Shown here: positions 35,059-46,953 of the stretch, in pieces
Position numbering within the stretch: position 1 is the first letter of the stretch
Layout: each line of letters begins with the position of its first letter
Source of the DNA: Sycobia sp. Sy_11
Lineage: Eukaryota; Arthropoda; Insecta; Hymenoptera; Epichrysomallidae
Assembly: GCA_018907035.1 (NCBI GenBank)
Contig: JACCIC010000053.1
Span: 2,956,001 to 3,020,000 of the forward strand
Length of the DNA: 64,000 nt
Reading direction: 5' to 3'
Program-made: the position numbers and the translations under genes
Notes under the pieces: generated by a model
What the model was told of the DNA's origin: nothing
The model's database searches: none
The model's input: only the letters and a program-made list of their open reading frames with translations

Positions 35059-35938
35059 CGTTATAATTTACAGTTGCTGGAAAATGGAGCTTTCAACTTG
35101 GCAAGTTTATGAAGCATCTTTGCCCGTTCTCTGTCACTCGAGGTTCAAACTCGAAAGGTTCTGTAATTAATGCGGGAATTTAATGTCATACAGGCAGATA
35201 TGAATATTAATATAGTTTTTAGAGAACGATAAATACCATTAATTGAATTGTCATCCTGCACACGACGCAAAGGATTTATTCTGTGCGCTGAATGTCTTAT
35301 TTTGAGTTTCGAGGAGCACGTTAAGGAATCTTAATTGTTGGGGATGGTATCCGAATTACTTCAGGCCACTTTTAACGTTTTTGATCACTCCATCCCTGTA
35401 AAATTTTTTAAAATACTTTAAAGAGCTTTCTTATGAATAAGGGATCGTAGGCGAAAAGTTGCCCCCCCCCCTCCCATCTAACGTAATTTGAACATGGTCC
35501 CTTCTGACGAGATTTCCTGAAACATTCAAATAGGATAGACGTTAATTATATTTACGACTTATTCGATAATGGAAACAAAGATTTTGGTCGTTCATGATTG
35601 AGCAGGATCTTACTGTAGTTCGATAATTAAGTTACGCTAAAATAAACTCATACCGCAGAAGGAGATACGCGGCTTTTCAAAAAATGTCCCCCCACAATCT
35701 TAACTTAATTTCAATCCTTAAATTGTATCGAAGTAATTGGTAGCAGGTTCTTAAGGCAGAAAAAGGCAACAAAGATAAAACCAAAGGAAAAATAAAAAAT
35801 TCGCATTTGCATGGAAATGTGTCTCGGATTCTATAGAAATGTATATAATACATTTATCTGGTTTAATTGGGACCCGAAGCGCGTCCGCTCGTATCGAATT
35901 TAAGAAGGGTAGAGAGTCAGCGAGGAGAAAACAAGAAA

Positions 35939-35940
<2 letters not shown>

Positions 35941-35992
<52 letters not shown>
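35941..35992. repeat. (TA)n microsatellite
   Basis: Pure TA to 35986. Confidence 0.98.
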
Positions 35993-35993
<1 letters not shown>

Positions 35994-36472
35994 CACGAAA
36001 AGGAAGAAAAAGGCGCGCGAAAAGTTAAGATCCAGAGTCCTCCGCCGGCCCCGGCCTCCGAGGAAATTTATCTCTTAACAAGCTTTATATCGACTTTCAT
36101 GTGTGGCATTTCGCATTAAGAACGGCCATTCCGGCCGATAAACGTGAGTTTTATTTAGTGTAAATTACCAAAATCCAGCATTAATTTTTGCATAATTACG
36201 TTATAAAGAAGGCACCACCGACAAGTTAATCTTACCCATTCCCACGGACTCTCCTACAATGCGCGAGCGACGCCGAGTCGTCCGTGGCGTATGTAGACAA
36301 AGCGCGGCGAGGCGGCGCAGGGAGGAAGACGAGGAAGAAGAAGAGGAGGAGGAGGACGAAAAAAACGGAAAGAAAAACAAAGGCCGAGGAGAGGGAGGGC
36401 GTAATATATTTAAGGGATAAGCCGCGCGGCCATGAGAGACTGCGCGCCATCAGTTTGTACATTCATATATGT

Positions 36473-36476
<4 letters not shown>

Positions 36477-36515
<39 letters not shown>
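36477..36515. repeat. (TA)n microsatellite
   Basis: Pure TA. Confidence 0.98.
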
Positions 36516-36516
<1 letters not shown>

Positions 36517-36703
36517 CTAATCAACCGCCGTCCGTTTCATCCCTCCCGAAACAACTTCTCTCCTATACGCCTCAATAAATTAGCCCCGGCGAGGCAATTA
36601 CTCCGGGCGCGAGGCCTTAACTCCCCCCCCCCCCAACCCCTCCCGTCCTATGTCGCTCCGTGCCACGGAGAAGCTCGAATCCGTGGAAACATCAGTTTGC
36701 GTT

Positions 36704-36706
<3 letters not shown>

Positions 36707-36759
<53 letters not shown>

Positions 36760-36760
36760 T
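36707..36760. repeat. (CT)n microsatellite
   Basis: CT, pure for about 48 bp. Confidence 0.97.
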
Positions 36761-36918
36761 CGCTCTCTCGCGACATTATCGCGCGTGACTCCTCGGGACG
36801 AGAAGGTATATGACGGACGAGGGAGAGGGGCAGGAGGGGGAGAGGAGAAACAGCGAACGGAGACACAGCAGGTATATGTGCGTATACGCACGTATAGATG
36901 GTGCAATAAATATTAGAT

Positions 36919-37030
36919 TCTCTCTCTCTCTCTCTTTTTGCTTTTTTTTCTTTCCTCAAGCTCCTCCCTATACTCCCCTCCTCACTCACTCTCTCTCTCT
37001 CTCTCTCTCTCTCCCTCTCTCCCTTTCTGT
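36919..37030. repeat. Two (CT)n tracts
   Basis: CT at 36919-36935 and 36989-37030, separated by pyrimidine-rich DNA. Confidence 0.93.
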
Positions 37031-37463
37031 CAATTCCCACCTTGATTTTATTTCGCGTCCTTTTCGCCCTCTCTTTGTTTATAATAAAGAACCAAGCCAC
37101 GAATGGCGGGCGCGCACCCGAGCTCACGCGCATTATGAGCGATCAGGAGATCGGGGGACCTCCCGTGCGCGCGCGCCCCCGCCCGCGATATCGCATGGCG
37201 CTCCACCCTGCAAAGAGAAAATAAAAAAAAAAAACCTCCGGCTTCTATAATAAGCCGTTAATATGGAAGTCCGGGCAGAGCGAGGATTCCGAAAGGAAAG
37301 TTTATTCATTGTCCGTATATGTAAAACGCTGGGCAGCAAGAGAGAGGGCGAGCGAGAGAGAAGGGGGTGATGGTTCAAAAAGCCGTGCCGCCGCCCGCTA
37401 CAGCGTACCGCTGTCGAGTCGTTTGTTCGCGGTCACGAAAACGAACGATCTTAATAATTTCTC

Positions 37464-37464
<1 letters not shown>

Positions 37465-37498
<34 letters not shown>
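37465..37498. repeat. (GA)n microsatellite
   Basis: Pure GA. Confidence 0.97.
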
Positions 37499-37500
<2 letters not shown>

Positions 37501-37628
37501 CCCCGAGACGGGCCGCCTTCGTTTTTTCTAGCCGTGACCACGGGCTTCTCGCCATTTACCATTCTCCTTCTCCTTTTTGCGTTTTATATCTCGTTTCGCA
37601 TACAAGGCGCTTCTTTGATTTCTCAATC

Positions 37629-37649
37629 GCGGCGGCGGCGGCGGCGGCA
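37629..37649. repeat. (GGC)n triplet repeat
   Basis: Seven GGC units followed by CAG-type triplets. Confidence 0.93.
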
Positions 37650-38172
37650 GCCAGCAGCAGCCAGCAGCTTTCGCCCGGATTTATTAGGGATGAGATGGAA
37701 ATAATGAGTAAAGTTCTCCGTAGATATATGGGAAGTGGGGCAGGGCTGTGGCGGTGGGGGGGGGGTGAGGGATAGAGCAATTTTTCGAGAATTACGATCG
37801 CGCGCACGATCGGGACCGCGGCCCGACGGGGCGAAAAAGGAAAAGAAATTCTCTCGGCTCTACGTTATGCGCGCGCACCGTGGCGGGGATACGTGGATTT
37901 TTCTGTAAAATGTTGGGCTAATAAAAAATAATGCTCGCGCCCGCGTCTCGCTCTGTCGCGCGAGATCCCGTTCCGCGTGATTAATGCGGATTTTGCCGAA
38001 TTCATCTCGCCGGGCCCGGCGGGCGGGTAACGTTTACACGCGATATCTCAATAAAGGAACGAATATATATTTACGGAATTTCACGAGGATCTAATCCGTG
38101 TATGAGAGGGATCGCGAATATCCAATAAATATGCGGGGAGGCGGCTTGGATTGAGACGCCGAACGAAATTTG

Positions 38173-38199
38173 TTTTTTTTTTTTTTTTTTTTTTTTTTT
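38173..38199. repeat. Poly-T run
   Basis: 27 T, longest homopolymer in the window. Confidence 0.95.
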
Positions 38200-39159
38200 G
38201 TTAATCCCGAAAAATCCATTGGGAGGAGATTAAACGCGATCCGTTGATTTAAGCATTTCGATTTTCGATTCTTGTTTTTGTTCCTTTTTTTTTTTTTACT
38301 CGCGAAAGTTAAAATTTAGGAACTGAAATTTCATACGCGAAATTTTACATTTTTAATTTGTAGTACGAATTATCTTAGTCTCGGGATGCCACTCGATGTT
38401 ATTTATAGCGAACTACGTTACATATATTGTAAATCTGTAGATTTTACCGAAAATCTTTATATTATTTGATATTTATGAAATATTGAGAATAAAAAATGCT
38501 TTCATGACCATTTTTATTTGCTTTAACCTGAAATTGCGCGGTACAAATAAAATATGGCTTTTAAGAAGTAACGATAATTACTCCGTACAAATACATCAAA
38601 AAAATATGCGAGTTATGCGGGCCACGTTCCATTAGGGTTCCTTACAAAAAGTTTTATGGTGAGCCATAATGCTCCCGATTAACTTACTGATTGTGATGGT
38701 AATGTTACTGCGATATCAATTAATGTACAATATTTATGTGTAATAATCGGGCGTTTCGGTTAAACGTGAACTTGTTAATTGCGCGCGATACGCATTTGAA
38801 CAAAAATGAATATTTTCCTTCTCGTTTCCACGGTAAAATGTTTCATTTGCCATAAAAAAAAAATGCATAAAATACATATATCGCACCGTTTAAGTATACA
38901 CGAGGATACAATTGAATGGGTGGGCATGCGATTTTGAGAAAAACGAACGCTTAAACTTTCAAATTATACGATGTACGCGCAAATGAAACTTTTAAATCAT
39001 ATAATTTTGTATTACATGCGCCTCCTCGATTCCGGTAAAATTTTAACGCGTTATTTTGGAACTTTGAAACTGTTGTAGATAAGATAATGAAAGAAAGAAA
39101 TTTTTTTTTTTTTTACTTTCTAAGATGACGAGACCATGTAACTCGGGCGATAGGGAATT

Positions 39160-39206
39160 GGGCCTGAATCGGCTACGTAACACCGACGATCTCGACAATC
39201 AGGCCC
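39160..39206 (+). other. Hairpin with 8-bp GC-rich stem
   Basis: GGGCCTGA (39160-39167) pairs with TCAGGCCC (39199-39206). A nested TCGG/CCGA pair lies inside. The surrounding 39.12-39.33 kb is non-repetitive and more complex than its AT-rich setting, so it may be conserved non-coding DNA. Confidence 0.35.
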
Positions 39207-40510
39207 TGTAAGAGTTATTAAGAGCAATCATATCGTGTATCCACGAGATATCTTAGTTTCTTATTGGCAATTGACAATTAAGCTCAGTATATTGCGTGGC
39301 CAGTAATTTTCACTTCCAAGTCAAAACGTCCCGTGTAATATAGGTCGTATTTATAGTTATCCCCTAGAATGTGAATTACACTCGTGAATTCGCATGTCTA
39401 TAAAATCGTTCGATCATCGATCCGTTGCATAACTAAAAAACGTACATATTCGTTAGAAATTATATTAAAAAAAAAAGAAAACACTCCAACAAGTTGAAAT
39501 ATTTAATGAGAGATAAAAAAATAGCACTATATCTTAGGAAGGGTAGACCTTGTACAACGTTGCACAGCTTACATAAATATAATTCAAAATTACATTGTAA
39601 CATGAAAATTAAATAAATGGTTAATAATAGTCTTGCTTGAACCGAACTATCATTTCAAATTACACCGCATATATGTTTAGATAAAATTTCATCTTTACCT
39701 ATATAATAAGTAAAATTATTTCTCTGATATTTTCATAATAATTGCTCTCTCCCGTATTTTATTTCAAAGCTCAGCAACTATAATTATGATGATTAGAACG
39801 CGTTAATGTGACGGTTCTTCCCACAACAATGGTACTAGTATATGTAATTCTCCTTACAACCGTACAGATTCATATATTTAATGTACCGTTTTAAAAGTAA
39901 TTACAATAAAATTTTATCCTCTACAAATGTAATTTATAATAATAGCGTCATGGATCTTGAACATTCAACCCGACCGAGCTTTATAAGCGCGAGTCGATGG
40001 TATTCCGTCCCGCCGAGCGAAATGGCATAAATCGAATTTTCGAAACTTATAAATACCCCGACATTCATACCGTATAATCTGGAAGAAGAAAAAAGAGAAG
40101 ACGAAGGATAAGTAGAAGAAGAAGGAGTAGAAGAAGAAGACTCCTCTGTGTCGCTGCATGCTAAGCCGCGCAGCGCAAGAAAAAGTAGAAGTAAAAAAAA
40201 AAAAAGAAAGAAAGAGCCGGGACGTTTTGATATCTTATTATTCCCGACTGGCGTTTGCGTCCATCACCTCTTCCTCCCCCCCCCCCTTCACTCTCCTTTC
40301 TCTCTCTCTCTCTCTTAGATTCGAAGCAGCGCGATAAATTTGACCCATCCATCTATCTTTCTGCCCTTCGTCCTCCCCCACCGCCCCCACGCTCCAATGC
40401 CGCATCTATCTCTGCGGGCCTATCTCGATTTCTTCGACGCCTCGAACGAGAAGGACTCTCCACCTTCGTATATATGTAACGCGCGGCCTCCCCTATTTAT
40501 ACAGAGTGTA

Positions 40511-40515
<5 letters not shown>

Positions 40516-40566
<51 letters not shown>

Positions 40567-40594
40567 TAGATAGATATATGCGCGCGCGCGCGCG
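40516..40594. repeat. Compound (TA)n(GATA)n(CG)n
   Basis: TA to 40564, three GATA units, then CG. Confidence 0.96.
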
Positions 40595-40758
40595 GCGAGT
40601 CGTGGATAGGAGGGCGCATCTCAATCTAGATGTAACGTTAACTCGCCCCACCCATCAGGTTGTCTCTTTCACCTCCTCCCCTATCGCTGCTAATCCCATC
40701 TTTTTCGAAAAGACCTTTCTTCCCCTTGCGCTCTGTCTTCCTGCGCCGAGCGCAATGT

Positions 40759-40760
<2 letters not shown>

Positions 40761-40788
<28 letters not shown>
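40761..40788. repeat. (CT)n microsatellite
   Basis: Pure CT. Confidence 0.97.
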
Positions 40789-40793
<5 letters not shown>

Positions 40794-41091
40794 ACTCTCA
40801 CTGTCCCATCCCTCGGACCTCTCCCGGTCGAGAGGGACTCTTCTTCCCCGTGCGCCGGTCGCGCTCTCCGGCGTCCCTATCGTCGGATTCTCGTTATTTT
40901 TCCCCCCTCAACATCTCCTCTCGCAGTCTGGCGCGCGGGTCTCCATATACCGGCCGCGTCCGCGTCCGATCCCCAGGACCAAGGGCGCGGCGATTAAAGC
41001 GAGCGACAAGGATCTTAACGGCCCGTCTCTCGGTTCCTTTTTTTTTTTTCTTTTTTACTTTTTTTTACGGCCATTGGCGATCGAGGCGGGC

Positions 41092-41129
41092 AGCGAGCGA
41101 GCGAGCGAGCGAGTGAGTGAGAGAGAGAG
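41092..41129. repeat. (GCGA)n(GTGA)n(GA)n
   Basis: Tetranucleotide GCGA/GTGA passing into GA. Confidence 0.94.
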
Positions 41130-41175
41130 AAGGGGGACTTTTTCTTCTTTACGCGCTCGAATTTTTCCGAGGGAC

Positions 41176-41208
41176 TCGTCGTCGTTGTCGTCGTCGTCGT
41201 CGTCGTCG
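41176..41208. repeat. (CGT)n triplet repeat
   Basis: About 11 units with one TTG. Confidence 0.95.
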
Positions 41209-41442
41209 GCGACACCGCAGAATGCCCCTTTCCCCGCCCCCGGCCCCGACATCATTGACGGCAGAGTCGATCGCGTCGGCCCGAAGGAGAATCAACATAT
41301 ATATATATACACTAACGAGAGGGAGCGAGGGCCGCACACGCGTCTCTATCGAGCGCGCATACGGTCTATAAGAAGAGAGTAGACTTTAAAGCGACGATAA
41401 AAAGATTTGACGACCCGAGCGCGGAGGGAGGGGGGCAGCACA

Positions 41443-41444
<2 letters not shown>

Positions 41445-41482
<38 letters not shown>
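41445..41482. repeat. (TA)n microsatellite
   Basis: Pure TA. Confidence 0.98.
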
Positions 41483-41484
<2 letters not shown>

Positions 41485-41900
41485 AAAGATTGTTCGTCGC
41501 GGGCCGCGTTATCGCGCCGTCCCCTCAACGACGTGGCGCTCGCGGTCGGGCCGTTTGCTTATACCTTATATACATATATTGAATTTCGTACGGAGGTGAA
41601 GGAGGACGATCTTCGAGGAGGGCCGAATGGCCATGGTCTTCCGCCCCCCCCCCATCCCTCCACCTTACCCCATCTGATTGATTTTGACGGTGTTTGGGGG
41701 GCGGAGGTGGAAGGGACGCAGCCGCGGAATAAATATGTATAGTAGGGTACCGTGGGGTCGTCGATGCGATAGGATCCTACTCTTGCACGTATAGATTGGG
41801 CGATCGAATTCATCGACTGTATAAAATACACTATTGCCCTTGTCAAGCGAGGCACAAGAAGGGACCTGCTCGAATGTCTATATGTATATATATATATATA

Positions 41901-43540
41901 TATTGGAAGCTCATCTGAAGCTTCAGGAATGATTATTAAATTACGTAAAAAGAAGAAACGATTTATTTTGGTTTCTGTATATAACTCATTTTATTGGAAT
42001 GCGAAAAACTACTATTGCGATCAATTATGTGTGATTGCAGTTCTTACTTAACAAGAATAAAGCGATAATAAAGCTTATCAGTATTATCATATTAGTATAT
42101 ATTATGAATGTAGAATGATTTTAATCTAAAAACACAATACAATATATAATAATTTTTGAATTACTACAATATTGAAGTTGAAAGGTTCGATTTTTGAATT
42201 GTGGATTGTAATTTTTTTACAATTCGAAACACTACAATGCTATAATTTTATCAATATTGTAATATTGATGAACCTTTAATATTTAATAATTTTAATCCGT
42301 AAACGAAATTTTGCAGATATAATTTGTTCAATTATTTGACTAAAAGAGAATAGAAATAATCTATCTAAACGTGGTGAAGAATCATGCATATCATTTACAA
42401 TATAATATTAAATGAACTGTTGTCGTACCTGCATCGATTGCACATAACAAATTTTTCAATAATGAAACAAACTTTAGTCTTTTAAATAACTTTTTACCTT
42501 ATTATAATTCATTTACACGTTGAATTCATTTCTACGTTTTGAACAAAATCAACAAAGCTAAAACCTCCCCATCGATTATTAAAAATGATTTTAAAAAATT
42601 TCTCATTTACAGTAGCGCGAAGTTATTACATATATATATACATATACATAGAATGATATTTAACGCTTGGCATTGAGCCCATCTAGCATTATAATGGAAA
42701 TTAGTTTTCTTTAATTGTTATTGTTCTTTTCTTCTTTTCGATTAAGAAAGTACGGTATTTACTGCCACGGAATAAATATCGGGGGAGATTACAGGCCGGA
42801 GTCACTTTAAGTTTTAACGAGGTTTCCTCCTGGCAATGTCGGTGGCATTATCAAATAATTGAGAGGTGTAATTCAGTCCTATCTTTTCTTCATCCCCAGG
42901 CCTTCCCGTATACCTTTTCTTTAGTCGCCCCCCCTCCCAAACCCCACCCCAACCTTTTTCCAGCCATTTCATTTGCTGTGTCTCTGAATTTTCAAATCAA
43001 TTTCTTCATCTACTCAAGACGAAATTACAAATTTCCACGGGCTTAGATACCGATTTCTTCGGGTTTACATGTAGGACACTTAGAGAACCGAAGGCATATT
43101 TAAAAAATAAACGAAAAGATCAAGATCGATGCAAATTCGTACGTAAACAAATTCCAAATAATTCGGTCATATCGATATACTGAAATCATGCTCGAACGAT
43201 TTTTCATTCGATAAAACAGGTGTATAAAAGATATGATAAATAAATCATTCATCAGCCAGTCGTGTTTATTCCATACACTGTTTTCCTTTTTGCTTCTTAA
43301 AATTAATCTAGGACAAAATTGGCGAATTGTCGACGAAACGTTGGGATTTAAAGTGCGAAAACAAGAAGAAGAAAAACAGCCACCAAATAATAAACTCCAA
43401 CGGCGCCCGCGGCAATATCGTCGAGAAAAAGCCGGGCATTATTTTTTACAGCCACATAAAATAACGCAGTACGTAGTTTATACCGCCGACTATATACGCT
43501 CCGTCATTTTAATGATTTAATCCGAAAAAGAACGTGGCGC
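41901..43540. other. Non-coding: AT-rich desert
   Basis: Holds the 42.25 kb palindrome. No gene recognised; a 95-codon plus frame at 43233-43520 has no known domain. Confidence 0.65.
42250..42269. repeat. Palindrome ATCAATATT-GT-AATATTGAT
   Basis: Perfect 9-bp arms. An outer inverted pair AAAGGTTC (about 42181) and GAACCTTT (about 42270) suggests a larger decayed foldback at 42.16-42.28 kb. Confidence 0.7.
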
Positions 43541-43799
43541 TCGCTCCGCTCGCCGCCGGCAGCGCGCGCGCGCTCGGCCGTCGGTCCCGCGCGCTCGGGA
43601 ACTCGAACGCACCTATCGCATAATAATATTTCCCGCCGCTCGGCACCCCCGGTATCGCGCTGTGGGCCGTGGGTGGGCGTACGAGGCGGCCGCGGGGCGA
43701 GGCGGCGCGGGGGAGGGGCGTCGATGCAATTTCAGAAAAGGGTTCGGCGGGCGGAAAATCGGGTACGTACTACTGCGCAGTTATAAGTCGCGCGGGCGG

Positions 43800-43811
43800 C
43801 AGAGAGAGAGC

Positions 43812-43844
<33 letters not shown>

Positions 43845-43854
43845 GGGGGAACGA
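43800..43854. repeat. (GA)n microsatellite
   Basis: GA with minor interruptions. Confidence 0.96.
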
Positions 43855-43877
43855 GGGAAGCGGGGTGGTGCAGGGGT

Positions 43878-43920
43878 AAGGAGGAGGAGGAGGAGGGGGA
43901 GGGGAGGAGGTGGAGGAAGC
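43878..43920. repeat. (GGA)n tract
   Basis: Purine-only GGA units. Confidence 0.9.
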
Positions 43921-44215
43921 GGCACACTATCGCTTCCATAGCTCGTTGCGAAAATTCCGCAGACCCCCTCATCCGCCCACATACACCCTCTTACGTTACG
44001 CTTTCGTATTACTAAAGTGCCTCTACGCTCTCTCTGTCTCTGTCTCTACAAGGCCCTGAGCGAGGGAGCGAGAGAGGAGGAAGAGGCTGCCGCTAGCCCC
44101 GATCTTTTCCAGTAGGATGCCAGACGAAATAAACAAGCCTCCAGCGTAATGCGCTCGTGCGTCTCGCGGAAAGATTAAACAGTTAATAAGAATAAGAGTC
44201 GCTCGAGGAACGGGA

Positions 44216-44275
44216 GTAGGAGGAGGAGGAGAGGGAGAGGTGGTAGAGGAGGCGGAGGAGGCGGGAGAGCAGGAG
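44216..44275. repeat. (GGA)n purine tract
   Basis: GGA/GGC units, nearly all purine. Confidence 0.9.
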
Positions 44276-44348
44276 AGCGAGATATCTTTCCCTCCTTATA
44301 TTCCGCGAAAGTGCAGAGCCGAGAGGTATATAGGTGAGCGTGGTGAGT

Positions 44349-44365
44349 GGGTGGGTGGGCGGGGG
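44349..44365 (+). other. Ideal G-quadruplex motif
   Basis: Four G-runs of 3-5 separated by single-base loops (G3-T-G3-T-G3-C-G5), the form expected to fold most stably. Confidence 0.8.
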
Positions 44366-44438
44366 TGGCGAAGGAGAAAACCAAGGGGGATTTCTTGACT
44401 TTCTCGCGCGGACACGCTTCTCCGCGCGACAGACAAAG

Positions 44439-44520
44439 AGGGAGAGAGAGAGAGAGAGAAGGTGGATGGAGGACAGGAGCAAAGATAGAGAGCGAGAGAG
44501 AGAGAGAGAGAGAGAGTGAG
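44439..44520. repeat. Two (GA)n tracts
   Basis: GA at about 44439-44460 and 44490-44516. Confidence 0.94.
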
Positions 44521-45121
44521 GAAGAAAGGGTGGGAGGTGGAGGGGGCGGGGGAAGGAGAAAGATTTCCCTGGGTCGTTGGAGGGAAATGGCGGCCATCTT
44601 TCCCGCGGGCTCTCCTCGAGAACCAATCGCCTCTCTCCCCGGGCCATTAAGGCGGCAACTTCGGCTGAAGAATTGCCGCGCTGCCACGTTAGACACATTT
44701 TTCTTACTTTTCCTTTATTCCTCTCTCCCTCGCCCTCACCGGAGCCGCGTGGGGCGCGCAGGACCCCGCGGCGCGCACGAACACCTTCACTTCTCTTCCT
44801 CCTCTGCCTCCCTCCCTTCCCCCTTGCTCGCCTCTTCTACTTCCTTTTCTATCTCTCCGTCTCTATCTTCTCGCTTCCAGGGAGAGCCTTTCTTTCCCTT
44901 CCCTTCTTCTCTTTTTAGGCTTTCTTTTTTTAAACTTCTCTCTTTCTCCCCCCCCCCCACCCCTCCAACCCCCGTTTCTCACCCTTCCCAAGTCGGGGAT
45001 CGAGCACGCGCTGGCTTTCTCAGGACTCTGCGTTTTTTCGCATCCCTTGCCTTTCTCCTTTTGTTCGGCCCCCCCCTCCTCGAGGAAGAAAGGAAAATTC
45101 AACCCCCAGCTCCCCTTCCCC

Positions 45122-45122
45122 T

Positions 45123-45154
<32 letters not shown>

Positions 45155-45156
45155 AC
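45122..45156. repeat. (CA)n microsatellite
   Basis: CA with CATACACAC end. Confidence 0.97.
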
Positions 45157-45353
45157 GCACCGTGCCCGGGAGCCCGCGAAGCGTTCCTATTCTGCCGTAA
45201 TGGTGTGCATCCCTCCGCGAAGTCTCGCCTCGCCCGTCCTCGCGACTTCGAGCTCCATCGAACCGGAGGAACGACGGCAGGTGGCTGACCTTAATAACGG
45301 CGCGCGCGGCAGTAGCCTATATGTATAATGCGCACGTCCCGGGGCTTCTAAAG

Positions 45354-45386
45354 CTGCCGTCGCCGCCGCCGCCGCCGCCGCTGCTG
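45354..45386. repeat. (CCG)n triplet repeat
   Basis: About nine CCG units, then CTG. Confidence 0.94.
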
Positions 45387-45500
45387 CGCGGCTATTACGG
45401 CCGTTAATATCGGCTGGAAGAGGGAAGAGCGCTGAAAACTGAAATCAGAGGTCTGAAGAAGAAAAAGAGAACAGCGGAGAGCCGCTGGAGGTCTTCGGTG

Positions 45501-46889
45501 GAAGTCGGGATAGGAATATAGAGTGAGGATTACGGGGGTGTGTTAATGAAACTATACCGCGTGTGGATCTCGATGGAAGAAATTCTGAAAATTGAATGTA
45601 AAACATAAAGAATTTAGGATGATTTTGAGCGCATTCTACGTTGAGAATGTACGTCGCGTCGTGCGAATATGGCAATAATGAGCTTATATCCAGCTCAAGA
45701 TTTTTAATGCAGACGATTAAATTTCCAATTTTCAACGGAGTAAGATATCAACTTCATTTTTTTTTTATTTTTAATGGAAAATATTACGATTCAGATTTTG
45801 AATTTAATGTGTACAAATCGAATTTTTCACGGGAAATATCAGAAACGAAATTTGATCTCAAACATAACTTTCATCAGATTTGGATTGAAAGGATGGAAAC
45901 TGCAATGTTGAACCGGAATCGTTATAATTCAGAATTGGAATGAAAACGATAGCAATCCCAATCGATAACGGAAAATATTTCAACTGAGAATTCGAATAAA
46001 GCGTCCAAAATTTGAATAAGCAACGGAAATAAATCGAAAAAATTGCGACTCGCGCAGTGGATGAGAAAAAGTCCCAATTCCAATTATTAACTGAAACGAT
46101 TCCAATCTCGATTTCGACTGGCAACCGTCTCAATCCCGCGGGCGCTCTATTCTGAGCGGAAAATACTCCCATCGAGATATTGAACGTGCACGATTTTTTC
46201 TCGTTAAAATTCGATTTCGACTCGTTGCCATTTAAAATTTGAAATAAATATCAGTATCGTACGGTTATGTGCCGAAATAGATCTGTGGATCAGTTTTTCT
46301 TACAGACTAAACAATAACAAAATTAATCAAATATAATTTTCTGTGACAGAGATGTCATTGGAAATGAATCATGTTGCCGAAATCATATAGACCTATTTGA
46401 CGGTTGAGAAAACGTTTATGTTGTTTAATAATTTTCTAGTAATTAAAATATTATTTATAACAACATCATAATATACTATCTTTTAAAAAACCTTAATATA
46501 ATTTTATATCATTGTTTACATAAAGAAAAAGGAAACTTGATTAATCGTCACGATAATATATAACTAAAAATAATTATGAAACCTCTAAATATGTATATTA
46601 GATACATACGAGTGCTTTTAAGGTTTTCATGAACAAACATAATTCAAACAGATAGCGTTCGAAACATTTAGTTGTTCAAAATGAGATGGCAAGACATTAG
46701 AAGTCGAGGCGATACATTAAGCGCTTCATACATCTATATATGCATAACAAGTCTTTTTTTAATTAAATTCATATACGTTCTTAGGTGAATCTGGCAATAC
46801 ATGGAAGAGAGTCGCACTTACATATAAATACCACGAATGTGGCGTCTGCAGAAAAGGAACAAGGGAGCAACAAAAAACACATTTTGATC

Positions 46890-46890
<1 letters not shown>
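45501..46890. other. Non-coding: AT-rich DNA with foldback
   Basis: A 100-codon plus frame at 45641-45943 overlaps the foldback and has no recognised domain. Otherwise empty. Confidence 0.62.
45915..46103. repeat. Imperfect foldback (inverted repeat)
   Basis: The 27-bp arm at 45915-45941 (starts GGAATCGTT, ends AATTGGAAT) matches the reverse complement of 46077-46103 at 22 of 27 positions. Weaker similarity appears to extend outward. The region is a patchwork of related GGAAT/CGATT words and could be an old foldback or MITE. Confidence 0.55.

Positions 46891-46894
<4 letters not shown>

Positions 46895-46948
<54 letters not shown>
46895..46948. repeat. (TA)n microsatellite
   Basis: Pure TA, 54 bp. 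Confidence 0.98.

Positions 46949-46953
<5 letters not shown>

Larger units (their letters stand above)
33756..35940. other. Non-coding: GC-rich island then AT-rich DNA
   Basis: The change to GC-rich DNA is sharp at the 5' edge of the LINE relic. Unique DNA at 34.80-34.95 kb; AT-rich after 35.06 kb. Confidence 0.7.
35993..37880. other. Non-coding: CT/GA-rich island
   Basis: The 36.04-36.25 kb part is unique, with TTGCATAATTA and inverted CGGCC words, and may be conserved non-coding DNA. The rest is pyrimidine/purine repeats and CpG-rich DNA. Confidence 0.65.
37881..40080. other. Non-coding: AT-rich DNA with complex patches
   Basis: Patches at 38.61-38.73 and 39.13-39.36 kb are unique and balanced; TTTTATGG and GCCATAAT at 38.65-38.67 kb resemble Caudal/posterior-Hox sites. 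No gene. Confidence 0.6.
40081..41900. other. Non-coding: GC-rich microsatellite island
   Basis: Simple repeats, pyrimidine-rich DNA and CpG-rich spacers. The 240-codon frame at 40660-41382 is a repeat shadow. Confidence 0.75.
43541..45500. other. Non-coding: GC-rich purine/pyrimidine island
   Basis: Strong strand asymmetry: purine-rich to about 44.58 kb, then pyrimidine-rich to 45.12 kb. The longest open frame of the window (313 codons, 44347-45288) lies here and is compositional. Confidence 0.72.

Noticed and set aside
40660..41382. 240-codon frame with serine-leucine runs
   Set aside because: Translation of a CT tract and CGT/T runs.
44347..45288. Longest open frame (313 codons)
   Set aside because: Composition follows GA, CT and CA repeats; poly-ER and poly-S/P/L stretches; no domain.
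45641..45943. 100-codon plus-strand frame
   Set aside because: Overlaps the foldback and has no domain.
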